A DNA stretch of 64,000 nt, from the NCBI RefSeq assembly GCF_001659605.2, contig NC_035161.2:39885956-39949955 (forward strand), written 5' to 3'. Below, one piece after another: positions 1 to 11,751 of the stretch. This DNA comes from Manihot esculenta. Taxonomy: Eukaryota; Streptophyta; Magnoliopsida; Malpighiales; Euphorbiaceae. The position numbers and the translations under genes were made by a program. Every line of letters starts with the position of its first letter. Within the stretch, counting starts at the first letter, position 1. The notes beneath the pieces are model-generated. The model was not told the origin of the DNA. It made no database searches and saw nothing but the letters and a program-made list of their open reading frames with translations.

Positions 1-537
1 TTACTTCATTTTGATATGAGCAGCTTTTCAAACAATTTCGAGAAGAGAGAGTTTAGCAATCATTCAGTACTCATCCAATTTTAATTGGTGGAGGCTCACC
101 ATTGGGCTCCACAAAATGTGAAGAGATTATGGTATATGCACAGGGATGGGAGGTAACGTGATTATCTTGGTACAGTGATAAGATGTGGTATAAGTGTGAT
201 TTGCCTTTTATCTTGTCCATGATAACCAGGATAAGGTCTACAAGTAATAATTCATAGTCCTAAATCATAAAGTGCCAAACAGTCAGCTCATGGTATTATA
301 GGTAATAAGGCTACCACATTTTCAGACAGTTTACAAGGTTTCTTTTCCCCTTTGTTTAGCAACATTTCTTCATCCATTATATGTTAGTGATCATGGTTAT
401 TTTTAGTGTCGTCATATAGCAGATGGAAGATTAAAAAGTGAAGTGTCAAATGACTATTAAACTCTCAGCCACATGCACCTGCAATTTACCTGCAACAAAG
501 ACTAACTTTGTATGAATAGGAAAACAATAATCTTTAC

Positions 538-3500
538 CGTGTACTCCAGCATATTCTTGTATGGTCTTTCAACTTCACGGAGCACAAATGGTTTTCCGTT
601 GATGTAGATAACAGGTTCTTCTCTCATATTGTGCCAAAAAATAGGGCAACCTTCCTTAGAGCTTCCAATCCTTTGAATTACAGAGAGAATACCATCTATA
701 GTTGGATTTGCAACTCCATAAACAGGAAACCCAGGAACTTCTCTGAAATTAGGTGCACCCTCCACTCTCTCCGGTAAACTGGCGTTTTGACAACCAGGAC
801 AATGGTCACTCTTTAGAACGGTGAGACTTCCTAGAACTTCCCCATTTCTTAAAGCAGCAACTACACCCATCTCATGAGGACGGCCATCAGTAGATTCAGC
901 GATCTTCATCAGAGATGGCTTCAAACTTGCATATCCAAGTGCACCCATTGGATCTCTCCTGAGCAACCTGCAAAGAGAAAAATTGCAACAAAATAATTTA
1001 CCTGTGTTCTGTGGTTTAAGGACATGACTAACAGATATAGACCCATTGTTTTTAGATGGACAAGTGTGTTGAACAAAAAAACTGTCAAAACTTTAGGCAG
1101 GCATGCGGCAAACATACAATTTAGAAATATATATTTAACCATGAATGAATTTGCTTGCCTAGGGAAAACCATGGATAGTGAAGAAAACATAACAATATCT
1201 TTCTCAAGAACACGCTCAAGATAATACAGCATCACCCTGATCATCAGAAAAGAAGGAAATACTCTCATGATCATCTTTAAGTGCTCAACACTACAGTATT
1301 CCAATTGGAGGTCTCAAAGAAACCTTAATCCATACTGCATGCAGACAATAAATATGCATATCTGCATAAGCAGGACCAAAAATTTTAGCAATATAATGAA
1401 AATCCATAAATTCTAAATTACACCAAGGTGCAAGACAAATATAACCATTTGGTGCCACATTCCAAAAATCAACCTCAATTCCCTGCTCTTAGAGGATATT
1501 AAAATGAGCAAAAAGGAAAAAAAGAAAAGAAAAAAAATAAAAGAGGAGAAGGAAAAGAAAAATCCAGACAGCACAAGTGCACAACTAAACATCAAGGGTG
1601 ATGTGGAACCTGTGCACGCATCAAAGGGCCTAAGAGGAGTCCAATCTTGGGTCCACCCATGAAGCCATGGTTCTAAACTGGTGCTGATCAGCCTCCCTCC
1701 AGCTATAGAATAGCAGAGGAGTTGGACCATCAAAAAACACCTTAACAAATCATGCAGTCTCATCATTAACCTAAACAGTCACTATGAAAACCTAAAGGAG
1801 GGAAAAAGCATCAGATATTTGTACAACTTAGCATGGCTCTGATGAATTCTATCCGTGAGTTAAAAGTCGCTTAATAGATTTAATGAATTAGAAATCCAAA
1901 AATCCACACTTATACAACTACTAATTAAAAAGTAACACTACTACATATTTACTTACCTCCGAATTATGCTATACAGCTCAGGCCGTGCTCTCATCCAGTC
2001 AGCAAAACTGCTATGGACAAAAGAACTAGATCGGAGGGCATCTCTCTCTGAATGAATATATACAGCAAAGCATATCAGAAAGTAATATCTTTCCAAGTAT
2101 TCCACAAAAAATGAAAGTGAAGCCTCTCTCTTCATCTCATCAGGTTGACGAAGAATGCTATTGCGGTAATTGGCAATTGCTTCACGCAAGTTCTGCCATG
2201 AAAACACGTAATTAAGTTAAAAAAGAAAAAAAATACACATATCTTATAGGTCTATATCTGAATAGATGATGACAAATTTAAGAGCCATACCTGCATGGAC
2301 GCACACTTATCAATGACTTTATCCACTTGTCTTTTGCCTTCAACACCACCCTAAAGGCATGACAATCATTCATAAAATCTCAAGATTACCAAGTTTGCAA
2401 GTTGAAAATTAAGAGAGGAAAATGATCAACAAGAACTGATATTAAATACCTCTAAAACCCTGGTCAAGCTTCTTATGACTGCATATTCTCCTCTACGAAT
2501 TGCCTCCTCTGAGTTTGGCAAATTGTCAGCAACAGTAGAACCAGCATCAAAAACTCTCCCTATTGAATTGCTTCTTGGAATACCTATTTATGTGAAATAA
2601 TAAATACAACGACAAACATTATCATGCTTAGAACACTTCCTTACACTCAATCTCAGATAGAAATTAAAAAGAACAGTTAATTTTGAAAGACCCAAATTCT
2701 TATTTCCAATAGCAATAACAGCTAATCCTTAATCCCAAACTAGCAATTCAAATTTTCTTAGTTTTCAAGTTAACCTGAAAAAGAAAAAAAATCATATTTT
2801 GTTCTAATGAAACAAGGAAAACTGCACAAATTCTTAATTTCAACATTTTTTATTTTAGTTATAGTCCCACACTAAAGTCTTTTGGGTTGGTGGTGGGGAG
2901 GGGGTGATGAATTCAAATGGTCCTAATTCATGCTGACAAAAATACCGAACCTATTGAACCTGTAAAAAAAAAGGAGCAGGGAAAGTAACAATCTTACCTG
3001 AAGCTCCAATTCGGTTGAGGTAAACCAAAGTTGCTATGACCATCCCAGTCGTTGTTCGTCCACGTCCCATTTGACAATTAAATATGATTTCTGTATTCAA
3101 GTTTGCCCTATAAATTTTATCAACCTGAATGCATAAAGCAAAGAGTAGTATAACAGTATTAGAAAATGGGTTTCACATGGATCATGAATGCTTATCCCAT
3201 TCTGCAGCTCTAGCACCACCAAAAATATGTCAAATCACACTCTTTGATGCACAAATGTTAAACTGCATTAAGACACATGCATAACCTAAATCGCAGAAAG
3301 TCCTAAGGCGCCCGCAACAAATGTTTAAACAAGTTACAGAATCTGTTTTAAATGGACATAAAAAAATTTGAAGAAGTCACATTGAAAATCCTCCTTCCTA
3401 CTAGGCATGCATTTGTGGCTATTCTATGGCAGTTCAGGCTAATTGCAGAATTGAATTTCAAAGAGCACTTGTAATGACTATAATCACCATTTTTATTAAA

Positions 3501-6500
3501 GATACAAATCAATAGAATATAGAAAAGAGAATCTGTGACCTCTCTGCCACACATTGATATTGATCACTAAACACCTTTAGACAATTTCACAAATTTATGA
3601 CCCATACGAATTTCTTGATATTGATTCCAGCAACAGCACATTTCAAAAGAAATCCTGTCATTTGTCTCTCCAATAGGCATTTTGAAGGCAAGGCACTCTG
3701 TATCAGTGTTACCTAGTTCATAGTTTGCTTTGGTCCACAGGACAGATATGGGTACAAGATACGGTACTTTCCCAATACCCCAATACAGGATACCTGGGGG
3801 AAGGCAGGGTTGGAACACCATTTGGGGTCGTGGTACAGTGAGTAGATTACATTAAATAGGATCGTTAGTTTAAAATATATATATATATATATATATATAA
3901 GAAATTAGTCAAGCAATAGGCTGTAAAACATTTGTGTCTTTAAAAAGAAAAAGTAGCAGAGTACAATTTAAATAGGAAAACAGTTATATAAAAAGGAACC
4001 TATTCCAATTAAATAATCTTTATAGATTAACATGGGTTGTTCTAGGGTAACTAAATACCAAAAATCATTAGTTAATTTCCTATTTAAATAAAATCACTAT
4101 GTTTTTTTGTCCAAGAAATAAAATCAGTATATTGAAGAGATAAAAATCTGTTTGGTAATTTTCAACTTTGGGTATGCAAATGTACCACATTTTGGATCAT
4201 GCATTCTGGAAGGCCATTCGGAGGGGGCGACCATGCATTCCTGAATACCATTCAGGGGGGGGGGGGGGGGAGGGTACCAACATGTTAAATAACATTGCTC
4301 TATATTCTATCATATTACATTTCTTTTAAAGTAGTTCATGGAATCTTACAATCCTTTTATCTTTGTTGAATCCCACATCGGTCGTGGAAAGGGGTAATGT
4401 GCCCCTTATATGGGCCATAGGCACTCCTCCCCCTTGAGCTAGCTTTTGGGGTGAGTTAGGCCTGACCCAAATTTAACATGGTATCAGAGCCTCCCTATCC
4501 GATGTTGGGCGCCCCAAAAATGTGTCATGCACCAGTAAAAATTCTGGGCGTGAGGGGGTGTGTTGAACCCCACGTTGGTTGTGTAAAGGGGTAATGTGCC
4601 CCTTATATGGGCCATAGGTACTCCTCCCTTTGAGCTAACTTTTGGGGTGAGTTAGGCCTGGCCCAAATTTAACTTGGTATCAGAGCCCCCACCGATGTTG
4701 GGCCTCCCATAAATATGTCACGCACCATTAAAAAATTCTGGACGTGAGGGGGTGTGTTGAATCCCACATCGGTTGTGGAAAGGGGTAATGTGCCCCTTAT
4801 ATGGGCCATCGGCACTCCTCCCCTTGAGCTAACTTTTGGGGTGAGTTAGGCCTAACCCAAATTTAACAATCTTCATTGTAAAGACAAGGGTAAAAATGGA
4901 AAAGAAACTGTTGCTCTATGGCAGAACGCTAAAAGTTCAGAATGTGATAAAGTGCTGTACATGCAATCAACAAGTGTAGTTACTCAAATAGGAATGAGAT
5001 ATGATTTCTCATGCAAATAAGCAAATTCTTTAATCAGGATTTTAATGTAAGATTTGAAACATGAAACTCACTAAGATATCAAAATCCTGCTCCTCCGGTG
5101 ATTTTTCATCAGTTATAGGAACACGTTCATAGTCAAAAAGGTATCCCTCCAATTGCAGTTCCTCATTTGCCTACACCAAGGAATCAAGTTAGGGAACTTG
5201 GTAGATTAATCATCTCACCATTTCATAAACCGAACGAGATCTTTTGATCATGCCTCTAGTGGTGTCTTCACAGAATCACGTGACACTGGTTCCCATTGGT
5301 CCACCATCTGACCATCTGGTAGTTCATCAGTGACAAGTATTTTATTTCCATATCTGCTACAAGAAAAACAATTGATTGTAAAACACATAGCATTCACAGG
5401 GATACCAAAGATAAACACAGAATTCTACTAAAGAAAGCACCTTGCAGCTTCCAGCAGGATATCTTCTTTTAATCGAGCCTCCATTTGTTCAACCCTAGAT
5501 CTGTTGATTCCCTAATCCAATATAAAAAGTTTCTATCAAGCATACAATAAAAAATGTAAATTATCATCAGCGACATATATACACACATACAGATGTTTGC
5601 ATTAATCAAACGAAAATATTATATTTGCAAAACCGCAAGATCAATCCAAAATTAAATATGAAAGAAAGACTCTCCAAACTACCCCATAGTCAACTCAAGC
5701 CACAACAGGAGATGGACATAAACTTTGTCAACTGTAACATCCATATAGTTGGGACACACTTTGACAACTCAGGACTTCTCAAACTTGCGTAAATATACAA
5801 GAGCTGGAATGCATAAGGAACTGAGACAAACACGCATAAAAAGTAAATTACTTACAGATAACATACCGTATATTCAAGATTGGAGAAGGGCCTTTCTACA
5901 TCACGCAAGACAAAAGGGCGTCCATTAACGTATACCACCTGTTCAAAGTTTGCCAGGGCAGGGGGTGCAGAGAGACAGAGAGAGAGTTGAGAAATATGAA
6001 TCCAATATCTAAAAATAATCATGTTATGTTAACAATATGTCAAAGAATCCAGCAGTTGTTAGCATAGTAAAGGCATAGCATTTTTGTTTGCACGGAATTT
6101 ATATTGAGTAATCCAGTAAAAGAGTTCATCAAGAATATTGTATATTTTCATATTGACAAGCACAGTCTATGCAATCCCAATGGTTCAGGAATGAATCAAA
6201 GAAAAACATTGCACTGTTTTCACATGCTAATGGCTCCGAATTAGAATTTAGAAATGCTTCCTCAAAGGATTGATAGAAGATAATAATACCACTCAATACA
6301 AATTATTTGAAATTGAGCAACTTTTTTGTTGCAAGGACAAGTAGAAAAAGATCTTATTTGCTTAGTTTTATGATATCATATGATATTCATGATAATGAAA
6401 TCATTAGGATGCGAGAGTTGGAGTGGAAATGGAAACTCAGATGGATTGATTATAGTATACCATTAAAAAAGTAAATGACCAAGATGAGCAGTTTTGGGAA

Positions 6501-7641
6501 TTGAATGATTATTCATATGGAAAATCGATATGTGAACAACACAGACAGCTTATTACAATAATGGATAGGACAAAACCAATTAAGGCGTGGCTTCAAGATA
6601 GCTTACTTATATATACAACAGAACATGCATGCCGACAAATAGCCTTACCGGTTCCTCGCGAAGGTTAAACCAAAGAACTTGTGCCCGCTTCCCATCTTTT
6701 TGGGCCCCAATATGCTTAAGAACATTGCGAATTCCCTCAGTTGTTGGAATTGCAACACCATGCACAGGCAATGAATCAGCCTGTTATAGAAACCACCAAT
6801 AAGGAAAGAGAGAATCAAAACAAAACAAAATAAAACTATTTAAATTAGATCTGAACTAAACTAGTAATATGTATCCTATAACAAAGTTAGACATATTCAT
6901 AAAACATCTCCTAAAAGGGACTTAAGAGCACAAGCACAAGTACACATATATGCATAAATCTCCATCAACAAGTAGTTCACAGATTACATCCACAAAAAAT
7001 ACCCATACGCATTCAGCAAAATATTGTACTTGTCATCTCAAGTTGTAAATTTGACCAATATTATAATTAACTATGATTCCTTTAGTAGAAAAAACCAGGA
7101 GCTATTCTCACCTAATAAGGAAGTCAAAGAAAGTGAAATAAACATAGATGTCCAGAGTGGCTAATTGGGGCAAATAGTAAAGTAATTGGCAAGCGCATAA
7201 CATGTTTTCCATTACAGCCATTATATTTTGTAAATTCCATTCAAGGAGAAATTTTTTCTATGTACAATGGCTTTATAGATGCCACTATGATCAATGTTAC
7301 ACATCTAATCGTTGTGTACAACAATTGTATGGAATAATTATTCGCATTCAAGACGTTTGTTTCCAATCGAGAATGAGTGTAATTTTGCACACAAATCTGC
7401 CCTGATAAACAAAATAAAGGCAAATGCAATGCGTAGATTTGGCAATCTTGATTTTCCGCAATAAAAAAAAAGTGCAAAAAAAAAAAAGAACCTGCCGGTA
7501 ATTGGGTGCGCCATCGATCTGAGGAGTTAGTCGCTTGTTTTGACAGCCAGGGAAATGGTCGCTCTTTAGAATGGTTTTCTTTCCCAGCACTGATCCACCT
7601 CTGAGCTTCATCACCTGCTCCAATTCCTTAGGTAACGACAT
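538..7641 (-). CDS. Paladin-like PTP-phytase family protein (5' part, 11 exons, partial)
   Basis: Exons on the minus strand: 7641-7492, 6780-6649, 5938-5867, 5511-5441, 5353-5254, 5170-5072, 3124-2998, 2583-2450, 2350-2291, 2192-1957, 967-538, giving 537 codons in frame. The gene runs off the left edge after the donor at 537; the family protein is about 1,250 residues, so more than half is missing. Residues 225-231 form a CX5R phosphatase P-loop (CQMGRGR) followed by TTTG, as in plant paladin-like proteins and PTP-like phytases. The fold repeats: exon 1 carries VLGKKTILKSDHFPGCQNKR and exon 11 the matching VLGSLTVLKSDHCPGCQN, and REEPVxYxNGxPFVLR occurs in exon 3 and again in exon 11. Start: first in-frame ATG, giving MSLPKELEQVMKLRGG, typical of the family. 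The intron between exons 5 and 6 is GC-AG; the intron between exons 6 and 7 holds a TRIM element. The substrate is unknown; phosphatase activity is inferred from the P-loop. Confidence 0.9.
3871..3900. repeat. (AT)n microsatellite
   Basis: Uninterrupted TA/AT dinucleotides inside intron 6 of the paladin-like gene. Confidence 0.9.
4201..4270. repeat. Imperfect 30-35 bp tandem duplication ending in a G16 run
   Basis: Two imperfect copies of GCATTC-(T/C)-TGAA--CCATTC followed by a G tract; the second tract reaches 16 G at 4255-4270. It lies about 95 bp before the TRIM element, in the same intron. Confidence 0.7.
4364..4868 (+). mobile_element. Tandem TRIM element: three LTRs and two internal domains
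   Basis: Three LTR-like copies of about 114-115 bp lie at 4364-4478, 4561-4674 and 4755-4868. Each begins TGTTGAA and ends AAATTTAACA (AACT in the middle copy). After the first two comes TGGTATCAGAGC (4479-4490 and 4675-4686), the tRNA-iMet primer-binding site, then about 70-80 bp ending in a purine run, GTGAGGGGGTG, just before the next LTR. The array is flanked by ATCTT at 4359-4363 and 4869-4873, a 5-bp target-site duplication. There is no coding capacity. This fits a terminal-repeat retrotransposon in miniature in its known tandem form. It lies in intron 6 of the paladin-like gene. Confidence 0.88.
5171..5253 (-). other. GC-AG intron 5 of the paladin-like gene
   Basis: The upstream exon ends CCACTAGAG and the intron opens GCATGATC on the minus strand; it closes TTGGTGTAG before GCAAATGAGG. 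Reading through the GC gives GCA TGA, an in-frame stop, and the nearest good GT (GTGAGATG) lies beyond that stop. Only the GC donor keeps the frame, joining PLE to ANEELQLEGY. The intron is 83 nt. Confidence 0.8.
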
Positions 7642-8128
7642 GGCTCCTCCTCCTTCTTATAGTGCCTAGCCTTTATAATTCTAATTTCTTTCCTTTTTTT
7701 TTAATCCTAGCTACTGGTACAAACAATTATTCACTATTATGCACTGCAAAAAGAAATTCACAATTTTCACAAATCCAAAATTCACCCACTCTCTGATTCT
7801 ACTTTCTTCTACACTAGCTCAATCAAGATTTAAAATTTATGTTATGTGTATATCCAGAGCCTTCAATGCTACATGCAAATGTATAATCAAGCAAGCAAAT
7901 GATTGTTCAAAGCTGAAGAAGGAAAAAATAAAAATAAAAATAAAAAGGAAAACGATTGTGATTTGTGATTGGGTTTAGCGAAAATAAAAGAGGAAATATT
8001 TGCAGAGTGAGGGATAAGAGAAAGGGATAGAGATAGAGATGGATGGTGGATGGATGTTATAAAGCCCAGCAAGCAACAAACTTTTATTTGGGTCTGGTCT
8101 GGTCTGGAGCTTGGAGGCATGTGAAATT

Positions 8129-8138
8129 CTTATATAAA
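8129..8138 (-). promoter_or_regulatory. Putative TATA box for the paladin-like gene
   Basis: The minus strand reads TTTTATATAAG about 490 nt upstream of the ATG. Just upstream (8213-8280) is a long CT tract, GA-rich on the coding strand, typical of plant core promoters. Transcription would start near 8100, giving a long 5' UTR that may contain an intron. Confidence 0.45.
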
Positions 8139-8299
8139 ATTTTTTTTTCACTTTGTTTAGTGTGAAAGGTGGTGGGGTAGCGAGGTGCAAACACTGCAGT
8201 AATATTCCTTCATCCTCCAGCTCCAGGGTTTCATTTCATCGTCGTCTCTTCTCTTCTCTCCTCCCCTCTCCTCTGCCTTGCCTGACAGTGAAACGTGGA

Positions 8300-10880
8300 A
8301 GGCGTGTCGTATTTTAATACTGAGTTTCGATTTCTCTTTTTTATTTTTTTTATTTTTTTATTATTTTTTTTGGTTTTGTTTTATGACTTTTGTTTGGTGG
8401 ACAGGCGAAGTGGATATTCTTTTCTGTTGGCCGTGGATGCCCTTCCGCTAACTGGGCTTCCTTTCCGCCCCTTGGATGTTCTTTTTGTTAACCTTACTCT
8501 CATATTGAAAAAGTAATATTTCATAAATATAACCAAAATTAGTTTTACATGGTTTAATGAAATTAATCATTTATTTAAAAAAAAAATGAAATTGTCTTTA
8601 TTTTTCAAAATCATTAATTATTTAAACTATTAATTACTTATTAATTTCAATGGTTTAATGTATTAATAATATATGACATTACTAAAATGTCATTTTATTT
8701 AATCAGTTAATTCAATTTTCTGACTTAATTATTGAGCCTTTCTAACTTTAAAAATCATAATTATTTAAATTTGTATTTTTTAAATAATTCATGTAATTTT
8801 AAAATTACAATTTAGAAATATGTAGTTTGATTAATTATTTTTTTGAAAATATATGAATCAAAGTAGTTAATTTAGTAAAATTTATGAATTAAAATAAATT
8901 TTCTAATATAAAATATGCTCAGTATATTTAAATAATTGTTTTAATTGTACTGTTAGTAATTTTTAAATTATATAAAATGAAATCAAATATATCTTTCAAA
9001 CTTTTTAGCACGTGCGAAATTCATTTTCAATCTTTGGATGGCTTGGCTTGTAGGCCCAGCAATGCAAACCAATTAGTACATGACCATGAGTCGTCTCTGG
9101 ATGGCTTGCCTTGTACTTTTTTAAGATTTCGTCCTCAATTATTATTGCTCATTTCGTATAATTTATTTTATTAAAAAAAATAATTAAATAATTTTTTATA
9201 AAATTATAAAAAAATTAAAGAATTAAACTTCTTTATTTCAACTAAAAAATTATTAGAAAAAAATAATTTATTTAAATGTTATTAATTTTTTATTCCAAAC
9301 GAAGTTTAGTAATTTTTTTTTTGTAAGTATAAAATTTGGGATGTAGAATTCGAATGTGAATTTATTATATTTTTAATTTTGTTTATTGATAAGTTTTTTT
9401 ATTAGAACAAAAAAAGAATGAGATTTTTTAAAAAAGAAAAAATCTGAGTGGTGATTCTTGAAACTTGCATGATGGGCAAAGTCACAAAATAAAATATAAA
9501 TTTAGATTTTTATAACGTTAAAAATGTTCTTTAACGAGTAGCAGAATCGATTGTTAGTTGTTACAGCAAACAACGCGTAACAAGTAGAAACCTTACATGA
9601 TCGTCTGATTCACGCGTGATCCACGTGAATGGAGAGTGTGCACTATTTCATTAAGATATTAAAATTATTTAATGTGACGAAGCCAAATGCGATGAAAGTA
9701 CAAAAATGTAACGTCTTCCTGATTATAAATGTTTTTTTTCCTTTTAAATTTCAATTTTTTCATGAGAAAACATAATAATGGTTTATTTTATTTTAAAACC
9801 TAAAATTTAAAATATTTATTTTTCAAAAAATTATATAATTAAATTATTTGTACTGGCCAATTACGATTAGTAAATCAGTATGAAAAGAGTCAAAATTATC
9901 TGAAATATTAACAAATCACAATATTTAAACGTATATTTTTAATTTAATGATTGTTTTTAATTTAATATAATAAAATTATGATAAAAAATTATAAAATTAA
10001 ATAGAAAAAATAAGAATATAAATGAATTGAGTCGAGTCGAGTTTTAAAAAATTTAAATTTGATTAACTAAAATTTTTTTAAGTTCGAGTCGAATTCAAAT
10101 TTTTTTGAGATTAAACTCGAGTTGAATATTAATAAACTCAAATTTAACTCGTTTAGTAAATGAATTTAAACGAGTCAAATTTTATCAAATTTAATATCGA
10201 ATAATTAATAAATAATTGAATTATTTATATATATAATAAATTTTATTTTAAAATTAAATAATTTTAATTAAATAAATATATATATAAATTAACTCATAAA
10301 CTTATAAATATAAATTTTTAAATTTTAACTAAATATATGTAAGTTTTAAAAATGTTATTTAACTCTAAAAATTTTAAATTTATTTCTTAAAAATATATGT
10401 AAAATTTGATGTTATTTTTTTATAATATTAATTTTAATTTATTTAAGGAGACTGTTAATAAATCTATTTTATAAATTTATTTATAAATTTAAAAATAAAT
10501 TAAATTTATAAATTTTAACAAATTAAATACTATAAAATTTAAATTTAATTTATTTAAATTTATTCGTTCAGATTATATAATATTTACTTTTCAAAGAAAA
10601 AAAATTTAGTCATTTATTTTTAAATTCATAATTTAAGATTTTTTTTTTTTGAAAATTAAATTTAGAGGTTCACAACTGTAAAACCACTCCAATATTATTT
10701 CATAATCTTCCCAAAAAAAAATGTTATGTGTTTGTTAGCAATAATTCACTCAACAGAATTAGCTGACGCCTACAGAAGCCTGAAATGAAATGCTGGCATG
10801 CAATAATTTCAATACTCCTCAGAAAAAGGAAAAGAGAAGTGTAAAACGACAAACACCAACTATAAGTTTCAACAGTGATA
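8300..10880. other. AT-rich intergenic DNA
   Basis: No coding region recognised. Mostly long A/T runs. 8980-9130 contains a short duplication (GGATGGCTTG twice) with somewhat higher GC. 10020-10200 holds a GAGTCGAG-type degenerate repeat, listed separately. Confidence 0.7.
10020..10200. repeat. Degenerate GAGTCGAG / ACTCGAGT repeat patch
   Basis: Recurring GAGTCGAGTCGAG, TTCGAGTCGAATTC, AACTCGAGTTGAA, TTAACTCG and AAACGAGTC blocks in an A/T background. It resembles the degenerate TCGAG-rich patches scattered in plant intergenic DNA; the parent element is not identified. Confidence 0.5.
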
Positions 10881-11700
10881 CATTAATAATCCAATTGCGT
10901 ACCGAAAGCAGTCAAACACTCCATTAGCTGCTTTTCACAACGTGGTCGGTTCCATATTTGAATATTATTATTGGGCAGCAGAAGAAAAGCAGGATTCTGC
11001 ATGCTGACAAAATTAGAGCCATTTCTGTGGAAACTTCCCATCATGAACAGGAGTCTCCTCTCCACCCTTTGTTTATTTAGCAATTTTTTTACCCCTTTGC
11101 AGCCTCTTTGGATAGGTGAAATGGGGAGGAAGGAAAATAACCAGATAATTTCTTTTGTTTGGTTAGAAAAGTGTGAACAGGGAGAGAGGAAAACCATATT
11201 TATTTTCCTTATTTTCTCTCTTTTTTGATGAAAAATAATAAATCAAAGTAGAAAAGTGACATAAAAGGGAATATAAAATTATTTTTCTTTCCAACCTTTT
11301 TTTTTTTCCTCTTACTCAAACATAAAGAGGAAAAATAAAGAAAAGAAAATAAAATCTATTTTTTTTATTATTTTTCTTTTTGTTTTCCTCGCTCCCATAT
11401 TTTGTATTTTATCCAAACAAAGTGTTAGTGCTCTTGATGTAGAGGTCAAACGCCTAACAAAAGATGAAAATATTGGTACTGAAATGTGAAATGAAAATTT
11501 GAAATAGCAGCAACCAGCAAGCATGTGAATCCCATTAAACGTGTGAATAACGATTCGTACAATATTTACAGACTGTGTCCTCCTTACATGAACAATTAAA
11601 GTATTGTTGATAAAATCAATAGTAGAACATGGATTTGCATATCTGGTTTTTGGCCTTTCCTGATGCATATCCACAGCTTATCTCTGCAACTCATGTCTTA
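10740..11700. other. Unresolved region downstream of cathepsin B
   Basis: Between 10883 and about 11075 the minus strand stays open for a stretch containing FRNGSNFVS-like and LLPNNNIQIWN-like peptides, and base composition is more gene-like than the flanks. No family was recognised and no clear splice sites found. 11100-11420 is low-complexity A/T-rich DNA with GTTTGG...AAAAG arms in both orientations, possibly a decayed MITE. The 3' UTR of cathepsin B should lie just below 11752. Confidence 0.3.
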
Positions 11701-11751
11701 AGCATTAATTACACCACTTGAAGTATAATAATGTATTATAATAATATTCTA

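Noticed and set aside
921..1304. Open frame antisense to and beyond exon 11 of the paladin-like gene
   Set aside because: Overlaps intron 10 with no recognisable family or splice signals; a chance frame.
4364..4868. Cassandra-type TRIM (5S rRNA in the LTR)
   Set aside because: The LTR contains no 5S-like promoter boxes; only generic TRIM structure is supported.
7887..8190. Two overlapping minus-strand frames near the paladin-like promoter
   Set aside because: Low-complexity Ser/Leu-rich and Phe-rich products of CT and T tracts in the leader.
11312..11674. 120-codon minus-strand frame downstream of cathepsin B
   Set aside because: Ends in a Phe-rich low-complexity stretch and matches no family; probably non-coding flank.
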